Assembly: GCF_947503415.1 (NCBI RefSeq)
Contig: NZ_CANNDS010000001.1
Coordinates: 1 to 64,000 of the forward strand
DNA length: 64,000 nt
Reading direction: 5' to 3'
DNA from: an uncultured Tateyamaria sp.
Lineage (GTDB): Bacteria > Pseudomonadota > Alphaproteobacteria > Rhodobacterales > Rhodobacteraceae
The translations under genes and the position numbers were made by a program. Positions 42,451-52,850 of this stretch are shown here, piece after piece. Each line of letters begins with the position of its first letter. The first letter of the stretch is position 1. The notes beneath the pieces are model-generated. The model did no database searches. It worked only from the letters and a program-made list of their open reading frames with translations, and was not told where the DNA came from.

Positions 42451-42685
42451 TTATCTGCCAAACTTACGCACCGCTTCATAATCCCGGAACAAGTCCCGAA
42501 CAGCGCGTTGCAGGCGGCGGGGGTCAAGCCAAAGACCTCGGTGCACCCCGTGCATTCCTTTCGCGATCGGCGCGTGGAGGTAGTCAAAAGTGCGTCAGTA
42601 TCATGGCGTCTGGGATACAACCAAGCAACGCCACATTGTGTGGCGCTGGATCCAGCCCACAGCATGAAGCCGCGGGCCAAATTCT
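42451..42685 (-). pseudogene. Remnant of a frameshifted gene
   Basis: On the minus strand a protein-like frame encoding HNVALLGCIPDAMILTHF stops at TGA, and one base off it continues as DYLHAPIAKGMHGVHRG and then RAVRDLFRDYEAVRKFGR with a TAA at 42451. Removing one T from the four-T run (plus-strand A4 at 42586-42589) joins the two into a plausible C-terminal region. The upstream part is lost at the DUF1150 gene. I do not recognise the family. A sequencing error or a short real gene is possible. Confidence 0.4.
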
Positions 42686-42691
42686 TTAGCA

Positions 42692-42916
42692 TCAGTGCAA
42701 AGGTTGAGGCGCGTAGTCGTGCTGGCGCGCGAGCGCATAGGCCAGCTTCATGTCAGCGACCAGGGCCAGCTGCTGCCCTTCGGCATCGTGCACGGCGAAA
42801 AGCTGGTCGAGCCCCTCGGCCTGATCCTGCACTTCTTGTGGCAAGGCGTCGATGTCGATGGGTTTGACATAGACCATACGGCCCACATCGGCGTTCAAAT
42901 CATAGGGCGTGTTCAT
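42692..42916 (-). CDS. DUF1150 family protein
   Basis: The 74-residue protein contains the DUF1150 pattern: GRMVYVKPIDIDALPQEV followed by LFAVHDAEGQQLALVAD. It lies three bases after the Hsp20 gene on the same strand; this pairing is recurrent in alphaproteobacteria, suggesting a joint role in protein quality control. Function is not established. Confidence 0.8.
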   Translation of the reverse strand: MNTPYDLNADVGRMVYVKPIDIDALPQEVQDQAEGLDQLFAVHDAEGQQLALVADMKLAYALARQHDYAPQPLH

Positions 42917-42919
42917 GAC

Positions 42920-43330
42920 TTATCCTTTCCGTATGTTGATCGTCTGGACGATTGTCTCGGGCTTGGCGCGGGTCAGGTCGACGTGCAGCAGGCCGTTTTC
43001 CATGATCGCTTCGCCCACCTCGACCCCGTCAGCTAGTACAAAGCTACGTTGAAATTGGCGAGCGGCAATGCCGCGGTGCAGAAAAACGCGCTCTTCGGTG
43101 TCTTCGGATTGGCGCCCACGGATGACCAACTGGCGGTCTTCCACGGTGATCGACAGGTTCTCTTCCGCAAATCCGGCCACGGCCAAGGTAATGCGGTAGG
43201 AAAAGTCCGACGTCTGTTCGATATTGAACGGCGGATAGCCTTCAGCGCTTTTGGCCGTGCGCTCCAGCAGCCGTTCCAGTTGCTCGAACCCCAGCATATG
43301 GGGGTATGAGGCAAGGGTCATTTTCGTCAT
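42920..43330 (-). CDS. Small heat shock protein (IbpA-like Hsp20)
   Basis: The 136-residue protein begins with a hydrophobic arm (PHMLGFEQLERLLERT) and then the alpha-crystallin domain (YRITLAVAGFAEENLSITV, RVFLHRGIAARQFQRSFVL, ENGLLHVDL). It differs clearly from the Hsp20 at 9250. The ATG at 43330 has AAGGACG upstream. A heat-shock sigma-type promoter lies about 65-95 bases upstream. It is co-transcribed with the DUF1150 gene. Confidence 0.92.
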   Translation of the reverse strand: MTKMTLASYPHMLGFEQLERLLERTAKSAEGYPPFNIEQTSDFSYRITLAVAGFAEENLSITVEDRQLVIRGRQSEDTEERVFLHRGIAARQFQRSFVLADGVEVGEAIMENGLLHVDLTRAKPETIVQTINIRKG

Positions 43331-43393
43331 GCGACACGTCCTTTTGGTCAAGCGACAGTCAGTACCCGCCCCTGATGCGGCAGCGGATGTTCT

Positions 43394-43424
43394 AAATATG
43401 GGCAGAAACCTTATTGGGAACAAG
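43394..43424 (-). promoter_or_regulatory. Heat-shock (RpoH-type) promoter of the hsp20-DUF1150 operon
   Basis: On the minus strand CTTGTT (43424-43419) and CCCATATTT (43402-43394) are separated by 16 bases, close to the sigma-32 consensus CTTGAA and CCCCAT-T. The predicted transcript would start near 43387, about 57 bases before the ATG. Confidence 0.65.
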
Positions 43425-43486
43425 GTCTAGGCGTATCGCAGGGTTGTGATTATATTAAAGGCTCCGCAATTGCTTGGAATCGCGCC

Positions 43487-43711
43487 ATGAATGCCCCTTC
43501 TGATATCTCCATGAAGACAGAAGAGGTGCTGCGCGTTGAACTTGAAGTGTTCCGCCGCGAGCACCGCGATCTTGATGAGGCCATTCAGGCGTTGCAGGAA
43601 AAAGCTACCGGCGATCAACTGACCATCCAGCGGTTGAAGAAGAAAAAGCTGCGCTTGAAGGATCAGATTGCGATCATCGAAGACCGCCTGACCCCGGACA
43701 TAATCGCCTGA
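43487..43711 (+). CDS. YdcH/DUF465-family protein
   Basis: The 74-residue protein is a helical hairpin with the DUF465 pattern [15 protein letters not shown] followed by [20 protein letters not shown]. Members are small cytoplasmic proteins of unknown function, common in proteobacteria. It diverges from the hsp20 operon and precedes purE by 67 bases. Confidence 0.82.
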   Translation: MNAPSDISMKTEEVLRVELEVFRREHRDLDEAIQALQEKATGDQLTIQRLKKKKLRLKDQIAIIEDRLTPDIIA

Positions 43712-43778
43712 GCGTCGGCATTGCCACCCTGTCCGATCTGGTTATATTGCGCGTTTTCTGACCTCAGAGCAGCGAACA

Positions 43779-44273
43779 ATGACCCAGACCCAAACCCCTG
43801 TTGGCATCATCATGGGCAGCCAGTCCGATTGGCCCACCATGCGCGAGGCGGCCGAGATGCTGGACGCGCTTGAGATCCCTTACGAAACGCGGATCGTGTC
43901 GGCACACCGCACGCCCGATCGCTTGTGGGACTATGGCAAGACGGCTGTGGACCGGGGGGTGAAGGTGATCATTGCCGGTGCCGGAGGGGCCGCGCATTTG
44001 CCGGGCATGATGGCGTCGAAGACCCGCGTACCGGTGATCGGCGTGCCCGTGCAGACCAAAGCCTTGAGCGGTGTCGATAGCCTTTATTCCATTTTGCAGA
44101 TGCCGCGCGGCTTTCCGGTGGCGACCATGGCAATTGGTGCGGCGGGTGCTGCGAATGCGGGGCTGATGGCGGCGGGCATACTGGCCGTGTCGGATGAGGC
44201 GTTGGCTGCGCGTCTGGATGCGTGGCGCGAGGCCCTTTCGGCGTCCATCCCCGAGGTGCCAAGCGATGACTGA
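43779..44273 (+). CDS. purE: N5-carboxyaminoimidazole ribonucleotide mutase
   Basis: The 164-residue class I PurE shows [13 protein letters not shown] at the N-terminus, the SAHRTPDR motif, and [14 protein letters not shown]. It rearranges N5-CAIR to CAIR in purine biosynthesis. It overlaps purK by eight bases, the usual coupled arrangement. Confidence 0.95.
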   Translation: MTQTQTPVGIIMGSQSDWPTMREAAEMLDALEIPYETRIVSAHRTPDRLWDYGKTAVDRGVKVIIAGAGGAAHLPGMMASKTRVPVIGVPVQTKALSGVDSLYSILQMPRGFPVATMAIGAAGAANAGLMAAGILAVSDEALAARLDAWREALSASIPEVPSDD

Positions 44274-45333
44274 CCCGCTGGCGCAGGGGTCCACCATTGG
44301 CATCCTTGGTGGCGGTCAGTTGGGGCGCATGCTGTCCGTTGCGGCCAGCCGGTTGGGGTTTCGGACCCATATCTATGAACCCGGCGCGCTGCCCCCGGCG
44401 GGTGACGTGGCGCACTTGGTGACAACCGCCCCGTACGAGGACAATGACGCGATCTTTGCATTTGCAACCACGGTCGATGTCGTCACCTACGAGTTCGAGA
44501 ATATCCCCACCCTGACGCTGGACGCGCTGGAAGACCACGCGCCGATCCGCCCGGGGCGCGAGGCTTTGCGGGTTAGTCAGGACCGCCTGGTGGAGAAAGA
44601 GTTCTTGCAAGGGTTGGGCCTGAAAACCGCCCCCTTTGCCGACGTGCCGGACATGGCCGCACTCGCTACCGCCCTGACCCAAATCGGCACGCCTGCCATC
44701 TTGAAGACGCGGCGCTTTGGCTATGACGGCAAGGGTCAGGTGCGGATCATGGACCCTACGAGCGCAGAAGCGGCACTGGCCGAGATGCAAGGTGCGCCCG
44801 CGATCCTTGAAGGCTTTGTAGACTTCAGCCACGAGGTGTCAGTTATTGCGGCCCGTGGGCCAGATGGGGCTGTGTCCTGCTTTGATCCAGGCGAGAACGT
44901 GCACCGCGATGGCATACTGCACACGACCACAGTGCCTGCGCGCCTGAGTGCATCACAACGCACCGATGCGGTGCTGCTGGCCGCCAACATCCTGAATGCG
45001 CTGGATTATGTGGGTGTGCTGGGCGTGGAATTGTTTGTCACGCCGCAAGGCCTGATCGTGAACGAGATTGCGCCGCGCGTGCACAATTCCGGGCACTGGA
45101 CTCAAAATGGCTGCGTCGTGGATCAGTTCGAACAGCACATCCGCGCCATTGCCGGATGGCCTTTGGGCGATGGCAAGCGGCATGCGGATGTGGTGATGGA
45201 GAACCTGATTGGCGACGATATGGGCCGGGTGCCTGAGTTGGCGCGCGATCCTGCCACGGCGCTGCATCTGTACGGCAAGGCCGAGGCGCGCAAAGGCCGC
45301 AAGATGGGCCATGTGAACCGGATTGTCGGTTAG
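44266..45333 (+). CDS. purK: N5-carboxyaminoimidazole ribonucleotide synthase
   Basis: The 355-residue ATP-grasp enzyme begins [17 protein letters not shown] and contains the ATP-grasp segment [14 protein letters not shown] and the metal-binding region [14 protein letters not shown]. It converts AIR, ATP and bicarbonate to N5-CAIR for PurE. The start overlaps purE. It converges with phnM, with a four-base overlap of the stops. Confidence 0.95.
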   Translation: MTDPLAQGSTIGILGGGQLGRMLSVAASRLGFRTHIYEPGALPPAGDVAHLVTTAPYEDNDAIFAFATTVDVVTYEFENIPTLTLDALEDHAPIRPGREALRVSQDRLVEKEFLQGLGLKTAPFADVPDMAALATALTQIGTPAILKTRRFGYDGKGQVRIMDPTSAEAALAEMQGAPAILEGFVDFSHEVSVIAARGPDGAVSCFDPGENVHRDGILHTTTVPARLSASQRTDAVLLAANILNALDYVGVLGVELFVTPQGLIVNEIAPRVHNSGHWTQNGCVVDQFEQHIRAIAGWPLGDGKRHADVVMENLIGDDMGRVPELARDPATALHLYGKAEARKGRKMGHVNRIVG

Positions 45334-46469
45334 GCCACGAAACGCTGCGCGATGTCGCCGGACATGTAACTGACGCGGCCGCCTGACATCGTGGCCGCCA
45401 CCCGGTCGCGATCATCAAGGATCACCAGATCGGCGCGTTTGCCCGGCTCCAGCGTGCCACGGTCCGTCAGGCCCAGCACGGCAGCGGGGCCGGACGACAC
45501 CAGCGCCCAAGCACCCAACAAATCCATCAACCCGCTTTTGGCCAGCATCAGCGCAGCACGGCGCGGGGAAGGGTAGTGATAATCCGACGCGATGGCGTCG
45601 CAGAGCCCCATGGCGATCAGATCGAGGGCGGATGCGTTGCCCTTGTGCGAGCCGCCCCGCACCACGTTGGGCGATCCCAGTACCACCAGATCACCGCCGT
45701 GATGCGCGGCCTCTGCCGCCTCAGGCGTTTCGGGAAATTCGGCAACCTGCGCCCCGCGAGCCCGCCATGTCGCGCGCTCTTCTGCCGTCTGGTCATCATG
45801 GCTGCCCAGTTGCACACCTTGTGTATTGAGCGTTGCACAGAGGGTATCAAGCGCCGGTGGCACCTCGCCCCCCCGCGCATGCATATCCAGAAGCATCTGA
45901 AAGTGGACATCCGGGTTCCGCCCTGCCTTCAGCGCCTGCCCTGTCAGACGCGGCGGTTTGCGCCCTTCGGCCAGACGGTCATGGGGAAGGTGGTCGTTGA
46001 AAACGACATACCCGACCTGCCAGTCGGTGATGCGCGCGGGCAGATCGGCATAAAGATCAAGCATATGCGTCTCGAAGCGCAGTTGTGGGCGCAGGTCGGT
46101 GACCACATCGCCGCGGGTTGCGATCATGGCATTGAAAACCTGATCCGCGAATTCCAGGCTACGCAGCCCGCCCTCCCAACTGACGAACTGGGCCATAACA
46201 GCAGTGGTGATGCCATTGGCGGCGATCTCAGCCTCGGCGGCGACGATGCCTTCGTTCATTTGTTTCATGGCGCCCCGGCGCGGGGCCATGTGCCGTTCGA
46301 ACCCGTCGCCATGCACGTCAATTATACCGGGCAGGATCCGGTAGCCGCTCAGGTCTACGGTTCGGCCCTTTGGGCGATCTGCGATGACACCTTCGGCCAT
46401 CGACAGGCGCGTCTTTTCAAGGCCGGAGGGCATCAGCACGTCTCCCCCGACCAGATCAATTGCGATCAT
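45330..46469 (-). CDS. phnM: PhnM-family phosphonate metabolism amidohydrolase (orphan)
   Basis: The 379-residue amidohydrolase has [15 protein letters not shown] (metal-binding HxD/H residues), GSHDDQT and SDYHYPSPR, matching alpha-D-ribose 1-methylphosphonate 5-triphosphate diphosphatase PhnM. In the C-P lyase pathway it removes pyrophosphate. No other phn genes are in the window, so its substrate here is uncertain. Its start overlaps the end of the preceding lipase-like gene by 14 bases. Confidence 0.82.
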   Translation of the reverse strand: MIAIDLVGGDVLMPSGLEKTRLSMAEGVIADRPKGRTVDLSGYRILPGIIDVHGDGFERHMAPRRGAMKQMNEGIVAAEAEIAANGITTAVMAQFVSWEGGLRSLEFADQVFNAMIATRGDVVTDLRPQLRFETHMLDLYADLPARITDWQVGYVVFNDHLPHDRLAEGRKPPRLTGQALKAGRNPDVHFQMLLDMHARGGEVPPALDTLCATLNTQGVQLGSHDDQTAEERATWRARGAQVAEFPETPEAAEAAHHGGDLVVLGSPNVVRGGSHKGNASALDLIAMGLCDAIASDYHYPSPRRAALMLAKSGLMDLLGAWALVSSGPAAVLGLTDRGTLEPGKRADLVILDDRDRVAATMSGGRVSYMSGDIAQRFVA

Positions 46470-47226
46470 CGTCGTCCCCGGCAAAGCAGTCACCCTCGGG
46501 GCAGCCAAGCTGTTCCAAGACCGCGTCGACCCAGCGTAAGTCACGGTCGAACTTGCCATTCTCAAGAAAGGTCAGGACCTGTGCGATGACATTGGGATTA
46601 TTCATCATGAAGGTGTGTGTGACAGGCAGCACGAGGTGATCCGTCATGCCCGCAACCGGGGTTGAGATGACGGCCACCTTGCCATCGTCCCGCCCCGGCA
46701 GGAGGGACGAGAAATAGGGGTTGAGCGATTGCTCCCCCGCGATGATCCCCACCGGGTAGTCCACGGCGGGCAGGTTGCGCGGCAGGCTGGCCGGACCAGT
46801 GCCAAGCTGCCGCCCCGCAGGGCCGTTGAACCAGCCAAAGGCTTCAAGATCGCCCAACTCGTCTACGACCTCGCTGCCGCGATTGGGCGGGCCCATCATC
46901 ACCGTGCGCCCCAGATTTTCGGGCCTTTGTGCAAATGCCAACCAGTAGCGGACAAGGATGCCGCCCATGGAATGGGTTACGAAATGGACGGTGTCGTCAC
47001 CGCATGCCGCCACCGCGCGGGGCATGACGTCAAGCGCGAGCGTTTCTACCGTTTCGGTTGTTGACGGATAGCCGGGCCGCACAACCCGATAGCCATCGGC
47101 AAGCAGCGCCTGTTCCATGACCAGCAGGGACGTTTCAGTCCGAGCCAAGCCATGCAGCAACACCACGCAATCGGCGCGGGCAGTGGTGGCCAGAAGGGCC
47201 AGAACAAGGGCAGCAATCCATTTCAT
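46456..47226 (-). CDS. Secreted alpha/beta hydrolase (lipase-like)
   Basis: The 256-residue protein has a signal peptide ([17 protein letters not shown]), an oxyanion-loop HGLARTETS and the nucleophile elbow THSMGG, which resembles triacylglycerol lipases and PGAP1-like esterases. The acidic C-terminus ends in GDDDDRN. It is probably periplasmic. It overlaps phnM, so the two may be co-transcribed, although no functional link is obvious. Confidence 0.82.
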   Translation of the reverse strand: MKWIAALVLALLATTARADCVVLLHGLARTETSLLVMEQALLADGYRVVRPGYPSTTETVETLALDVMPRAVAACGDDTVHFVTHSMGGILVRYWLAFAQRPENLGRTVMMGPPNRGSEVVDELGDLEAFGWFNGPAGRQLGTGPASLPRNLPAVDYPVGIIAGEQSLNPYFSSLLPGRDDGKVAVISTPVAGMTDHLVLPVTHTFMMNNPNVIAQVLTFLENGKFDRDLRWVDAVLEQLGCPEGDCFAGDDDDRN

Positions 47227-47296
47227 ACCTTTCAGATAGCCCCTTGGAGCCGCTTATGGAATGATAACGCGTCGTCGCATCTGGAAAGGTTTGCTC

Positions 47297-47749
47297 ATGC
47301 GCCCGAAATCTCCGCGTCTCGCCGTGCGTGCTGTCATTGTCGAAGATGGGCGACTGTTGCTTGTCAACGCATGGCACACCGACAAGAGCGACCTGATGTG
47401 CGCCCCCGGTGGCGGGGTCGAGGTGGGCGCCAGCCTAACTGCGAACCTGGCCCGTGAAGTGCATGAGGAAACAGGTTTGACGATCGAGGTCGGCGCGCCG
47501 TGTCTGGTCAATGAATACCACGACGCACCCAGCCAGTTTCATCAGGTGGAGGTGTTCTTTCGTTGCACCGTTGTCCCCGGGACCCTGCGCCCGGAAGTCT
47601 GGCATGACAGCGAGGCTGTGGTGACCGAGCGCCGTTGGCTGACCGCGCAGGAAATGGCGCAGGTGCCTCATAAACCTGACAGCCTTGGGGCCGTGGCATT
47701 TGGCAACCCGGGCGTCAGCTACGATCCGTTGGAACCATTGATGCGGTGA
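47297..47749 (+). CDS. NUDIX hydrolase
   Basis: The 150-residue protein carries the NUDIX box in APGGGVEVGASLTANLA followed by REVHEETGL, giving the metal-binding R-E-x2-E-E core. The ATG at 47297 follows GGAAAGG; an upstream in-frame ATG at 47261 is less likely. Substrate is unknown. Its 3' end overlaps the convergent EamA gene by 35 bases. Confidence 0.88.
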   Translation: MRPKSPRLAVRAVIVEDGRLLLVNAWHTDKSDLMCAPGGGVEVGASLTANLAREVHEETGLTIEVGAPCLVNEYHDAPSQFHQVEVFFRCTVVPGTLRPEVWHDSEAVVTERRWLTAQEMAQVPHKPDSLGAVAFGNPGVSYDPLEPLMR

Positions 47750-48563
47750 CCGCCACCGCGATACCACCGACTACAAGGGCCGCTGCAAAAGCGAGGCTGA
47801 GTGTGAGCGCTTCGCCAAGCAAGAGCGCGCCGCCAGCGATGGCAATGATCGGTACACTCAGTTGGATGACGGCCGCCGCTTGCCCAGCGAGCCTAGGCAG
47901 TATGCTGTACCACAGGGCGTAGCCAAGGCCGGATGTGACCGCGCCCGAGATGATGGCGAGCGCGATTCCGGATGGTGCTGCGTGCAGCCCCGCCCCAAGC
48001 AACAGAGCAGCGAGGATTGGCAAGGTGAGAACGAAGTTCGCGGCTGTGGCCGCCAGGGGGTCCTTGGCCCCTTTGCCAACAAGCGTGTAGGCGGCCCACC
48101 CGAGCCCGGCGACCACCATCAGCACTGCACCGGAGATGCCACCGGCAGCACCATCCTTGGGCCAGAGCGCGATGAGGAGACCCACAAAGGCGATACCAGC
48201 GCCGGCCATCTGTCGCATGGTTGGGTTGGCGCCCCGCAGAGCGGACCAGCCGAACATTGTGACCTGCACCGTCCCAAATAGGATCAGCGCACCAAGGCCC
48301 GCGTCGAGCGTGACATAAGCCAGCGAAAACCCGATCATGTAGGCTGCGAGGCTAAGAGCGCCGACGACCCGCCCCCGTTCCCTCAAAGGCAACCCACCGC
48401 CGCGAACTGTCAAAATCATGCACAACGCCACAGCGCCCGCCAGAACACGTATCATCGCAAAGCTGGACGGGTCGATGGCCCCGCTATCTACTGCCATTCG
48501 GTTCAGAACCGAATTGGCGGCAAAGGCAATCATGGTGAGGCAAGTAAGCAATATCAGGCGCAT
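47715..48563 (-). CDS. EamA/DMT-family transporter
   Basis: The 282-residue protein has ten hydrophobic helices in two EamA repeats, with the N-terminal FAANSVLNRMAVDSGAIDP typical of metabolite/drug exporters of this family. The ATG at 48563 follows AGGA; an ATG five codons upstream (48578) is an alternative. Substrate unknown. Confidence 0.85.
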   Translation of the reverse strand: MRLILLTCLTMIAFAANSVLNRMAVDSGAIDPSSFAMIRVLAGAVALCMILTVRGGGLPLRERGRVVGALSLAAYMIGFSLAYVTLDAGLGALILFGTVQVTMFGWSALRGANPTMRQMAGAGIAFVGLLIALWPKDGAAGGISGAVLMVVAGLGWAAYTLVGKGAKDPLAATAANFVLTLPILAALLLGAGLHAAPSGIALAIISGAVTSGLGYALWYSILPRLAGQAAAVIQLSVPIIAIAGGALLLGEALTLSLAFAAALVVGGIAVAVTASMVPTDRS

Positions 48564-48677
48564 AGTCCTACTTTGCATCCTTCGCCAAGGATGGACAGGC
48601 GGGCGGTTCAAAAAACGCTTGTACCAGACCGAACACTCCATCACGATTTTGCCAATCCTTTCATCTGGAGCCCCTGC

Positions 48678-49170
48678 ATGGAGCGGCGCCTTGAGCTGAT
48701 TTCGGAAATGACACCGGCCATTTGGGTGCACTTGGGCGCGGTCACCGTAGCACTTCTGTTGGGTGCTTTTGTTCTGTTGCGTCCCAAGGGCACGCGATCT
48801 CACCGGATCGCGGGTCGGCTGTGGGTAGGTTTGATGGTGGTGGGCGCTGTCAGTTCCTTCTTCATCTCGGAGCTGTTTAACGGTGGGCCGAGCCCAATCC
48901 ACCTGCTGTCGGTATGGACTTTGATCTCAGTCTTTCTGGGCCTGCGGGCGATCCGGCAACGTCCACGCCGGATGCAAGTGCACGGGGCGCATATGCAGTC
49001 ACTCTATGCTGCCGGGCTGCTGATCGCTGGTGGGTTTACGTTCCTGCCGCAGCGGTTGCTGGGACAGTTGACCTTTGGACCGTCGATGCCAATCGCGAAT
49101 TGCGTTTATTGCGGTAACGGTGTCTGTTGGTCTCGTCGTCATGGTCCGGGCCGAACGGCTGAAGTCGTAA
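48678..49170 (+). pseudogene. DUF2306 membrane protein gene with a 3' frameshift
   Basis: The protein has membrane helices and the DUF2306 features HRIAGRLWVGLMVVGAVSSFF followed by HLLSVWTLISVFLGLRA, RMQVHGAHM and LYAAGLLIAGGFTFLP. Near 49100 the natural C-terminus (AFIAVTVSVGLVVMVRAERL, stop at 49168-49170) is in the +1 frame, one extra T (t49101) out of register. In the current frame translation instead runs to 49262 through the opposite gene and loses the last membrane helix. It is either a recently broken gene or a base-calling error. GGAG precedes the ATG. Confidence 0.7.
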
Positions 49171-49171
49171 A

Positions 49172-49717
49172 TCAACGGTGTGGAATGCCGAGGTTTCCCA
49201 CCGCAAGCGCTGTACCGAGGTCCGACAGGAACGCGTTCACCTGCGCTTTCGACGTGAAGTGATACTTGGTCTTGTCCGCAGGGGCGCCGTCATACAGAGC
49301 ACGCATGTTGACCCGCGCAGAGTGGCGCGTGCGCCATATCCAGGACCAGAATTCCAGACTGATCTGTTCGGGGCAACCGTCCGGCAAATCCGGGCGGGTC
49401 TTGCCGTAAGAGCGCAACGTCCGCCACAACACTCGACGTGCCCGCAGGCCAAGTGGCAGATCAAGCCAGATCAGCGTGTCTGCGCGGGCAAGCCGTTCGG
49501 GCCACGTCTTGCTGTGTCCCCCTTCGAATATCCATGCAGGCCGGTTGCTGGCCTCAAGCGTCATGCGGGTTTTGTCGGCACGGTCGCGTTCAACCCACCC
49601 AGATTTCCAGTGGATATGATCGATATGGATGACCGGAAGGAATGTCTTGTCACCCAAGCGACGCGCAAGTGTCGATTTGCCCGAACCGGGCTGTCCTATG
49701 ATCATGACGCGCTGCAT
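49172..49717 (-). CDS. P-loop kinase-like protein (adenylate kinase/FlaR-like)
   Basis: The 181-residue protein has Walker A GQPGSGKST near residue 7 and the recurring IHIDHIHWKSGWVERDR sequence of the 'DNA topology modulation FlaR-related' group of small adenylate kinase-like NTPases. WIFEGGHSKTWPERLARAD lies in the middle. The ATG at 49717 is preferred over an upstream TTG. Substrate unknown. Confidence 0.8.
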   Translation of the reverse strand: MQRVMIIGQPGSGKSTLARRLGDKTFLPVIHIDHIHWKSGWVERDRADKTRMTLEASNRPAWIFEGGHSKTWPERLARADTLIWLDLPLGLRARRVLWRTLRSYGKTRPDLPDGCPEQISLEFWSWIWRTRHSARVNMRALYDGAPADKTKYHFTSKAQVNAFLSDLGTALAVGNLGIPHR

Positions 49718-49953
49718 GTGACCAAGGGTGGCGCAAGGTACAAGTGCGCGCAAGACCGCAACATGGCTGAGACTTGAGCAGCTCTATTTCGGGCGTATCT
49801 CTGCCTTTCCGCGATGGCTGTGGACCTTCCAGGCACCTCATAAGAGTTGGTTGGGAGCGTTTGACATCATCATGCTGGGACTGGCGCGCATGCAATACAG
49901 AGTGACTATGATACGAGCCAAAATATGACCTTTTGCAGAAAACGGGGAATGCC

Positions 49954-50487
49954 ATGAACCGGCGCATTCTCATTTCAGGATGTTCGTCCGGCGGGAAGTC
50001 CACTTTGCTGGAAGAGCTTGGGAAGCGAGGTTTTGCGACTGTTCCGGAGCCCGGACGACGTATTGTAGCCGAGGAAAAGGCGGGGGTCGGGGCAGCGCTT
50101 CCTTGGTTCAATCCAGAAGCCTTTGCCCGCCGCGCGATGGAAATGGCGCGATCAGATCTGATTATGGCTGAGCGCGAGACGGGTCTTATCTTTTTCGACC
50201 GAGGTTTGGTAGACGCGGCCGTCGGTCTGCAAACCGCCTCAGGGTCATGCGTCAGGGATACAATTGGCACGCATAGGCATTATGACAGGACCGTTTTCCT
50301 CGCCCCGCCTTGGCCGGAGATATTTGTGCAGGACGAAGACCGTCGCCATGGCATAAAGGCTGCGGTTCAGGAATTCGAGCAGCTGAACTCCTCACTGCAA
50401 GACTTGGGCTACGAGGTCGTGATGCTTCCCAAAGTGACAGTACAGGAACGGGCGGATTTCGTACTGCAAAGGGTCGGGGGTGAATAG
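49954..50487 (+). CDS. Predicted AAA-type P-loop ATPase/kinase
   Basis: The 177-residue protein has Walker A GCSSGGKST near residue 10, LIFFDRGLVDAAVG as the acidic second motif, and VFLAPPWPEIFVQDEDRRHG with a lid-type Asp/Arg pattern. It matches the small AAA_28/NadR-like group of predicted ATPases. GGGGA lies upstream of the ATG. It stands alone in orientation among its neighbours. Function unknown. Confidence 0.78.
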   Translation: MNRRILISGCSSGGKSTLLEELGKRGFATVPEPGRRIVAEEKAGVGAALPWFNPEAFARRAMEMARSDLIMAERETGLIFFDRGLVDAAVGLQTASGSCVRDTIGTHRHYDRTVFLAPPWPEIFVQDEDRRHGIKAAVQEFEQLNSSLQDLGYEVVMLPKVTVQERADFVLQRVGGE

Positions 50488-50588
50488 GGCCGGCGCACAG
50501 CACTCTTCGGTATTGCGGATATAAAATCAGCGTCCGGCTTCGATGCATCTTTGGAAAGTCTAATGGCATTTCATTCGCAAAAAATGAC

Positions 50589-50610
50589 AAAGGCCCCTCG
50601 TGGGGCCTTT
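50589..50610 (-). terminator. Rho-independent terminator after groESL
   Basis: AAAGGCCCC and GGGGCCTTT form a perfect 9-bp stem with a 4-base loop, 47 bases after the groEL stop. A T-rich stretch follows on the minus strand. Confidence 0.8.
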
Positions 50611-50656
50611 GCTTTTCAGTATTATGACAAGTCGGCTTGGTGCCGTCTTGGGTGGC

Positions 50657-52300
<1,644 letters not shown>

Positions 52301-52349
52301 TTATCTCCTTTGAGAATGTGGGGAAGAGGATCAGAGAAGCGACGCGCGC

Positions 52350-52637
52350 TTACTCAATGATCCCCATGATGTCGGATTCTTTCATCATCAGCAGCTCTTC
52401 GCCGTCGATGTTGACTTCGGTGCCGGACCATTTGCCGAACAGCACTTTGTCGCCGGCTTTGACGCCCATTTCGATCAGCTCACCACTGTCCTTGCGGGCA
52501 CCGGGGCCTGCGGACACGATTTCGCCTTCGCTTGGCTTTTCCTTGGCGCTATCGGGGATGATCAATCCGCCAGCGGTTTTCTCTTCGCTTTCCGTGCGGC
52601 GTACCAGCACGCGGTCATGAAGCGGTTTCAATGCCAT
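52350..52637 (-). CDS. groS: 10-kDa co-chaperonin GroES
   Basis: The 95-residue protein begins [20 protein letters not shown] and has the mobile-loop and [15 protein letters not shown] features of GroES. It caps the GroEL ring. AAGGAGC precedes the ATG. A CIRCE operator and a sigma-70-type promoter lie upstream, indicating HrcA repression. Confidence 0.98.
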   Translation of the reverse strand: MALKPLHDRVLVRRTESEEKTAGGLIIPDSAKEKPSEGEIVSAGPGARKDSGELIEMGVKAGDKVLFGKWSGTEVNIDGEELLMMKESDIMGIIE

Positions 52638-52692
52638 CTTTGCAGCTCCTTGAGGCTCAAAGTTTTACTCCCTGACCCCGGTTTCGGGGCCG

Positions 52693-52719
52693 TTAGCACT
52701 CATCGTATCCGAGTGATAA
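52693..52719. promoter_or_regulatory. CIRCE element (HrcA operator) of groESL
   Basis: TTAGCACTC-N9-GAGTGATAA matches the CIRCE consensus TTAGCACTC-N9-GAGTGCTAA with one mismatch, 56 bases upstream of groES. Confidence 0.92.
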
Positions 52720-52726
52720 CGAGGCG

Positions 52727-52755
52727 TAGGTAAGGAAGCGACCGGCATGAGTCAA
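52727..52755 (-). promoter_or_regulatory. Promoter of groESL
   Basis: On the minus strand TTGACT (52755-52750) and TACCTA (52732-52727) are separated by 17 bases. Transcription would start at the upstream edge of the CIRCE element, so HrcA binding would block initiation. Confidence 0.6.
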
Positions 52756-52850
52756 CCGGGTGACACTGCAAAATCTGCCGCGCATTTGCACGGTCACCTT
52801 GGCAATGGCCACCCTAATGCATAGCCTTTCCCAAAAGGGATCAGGGCACG

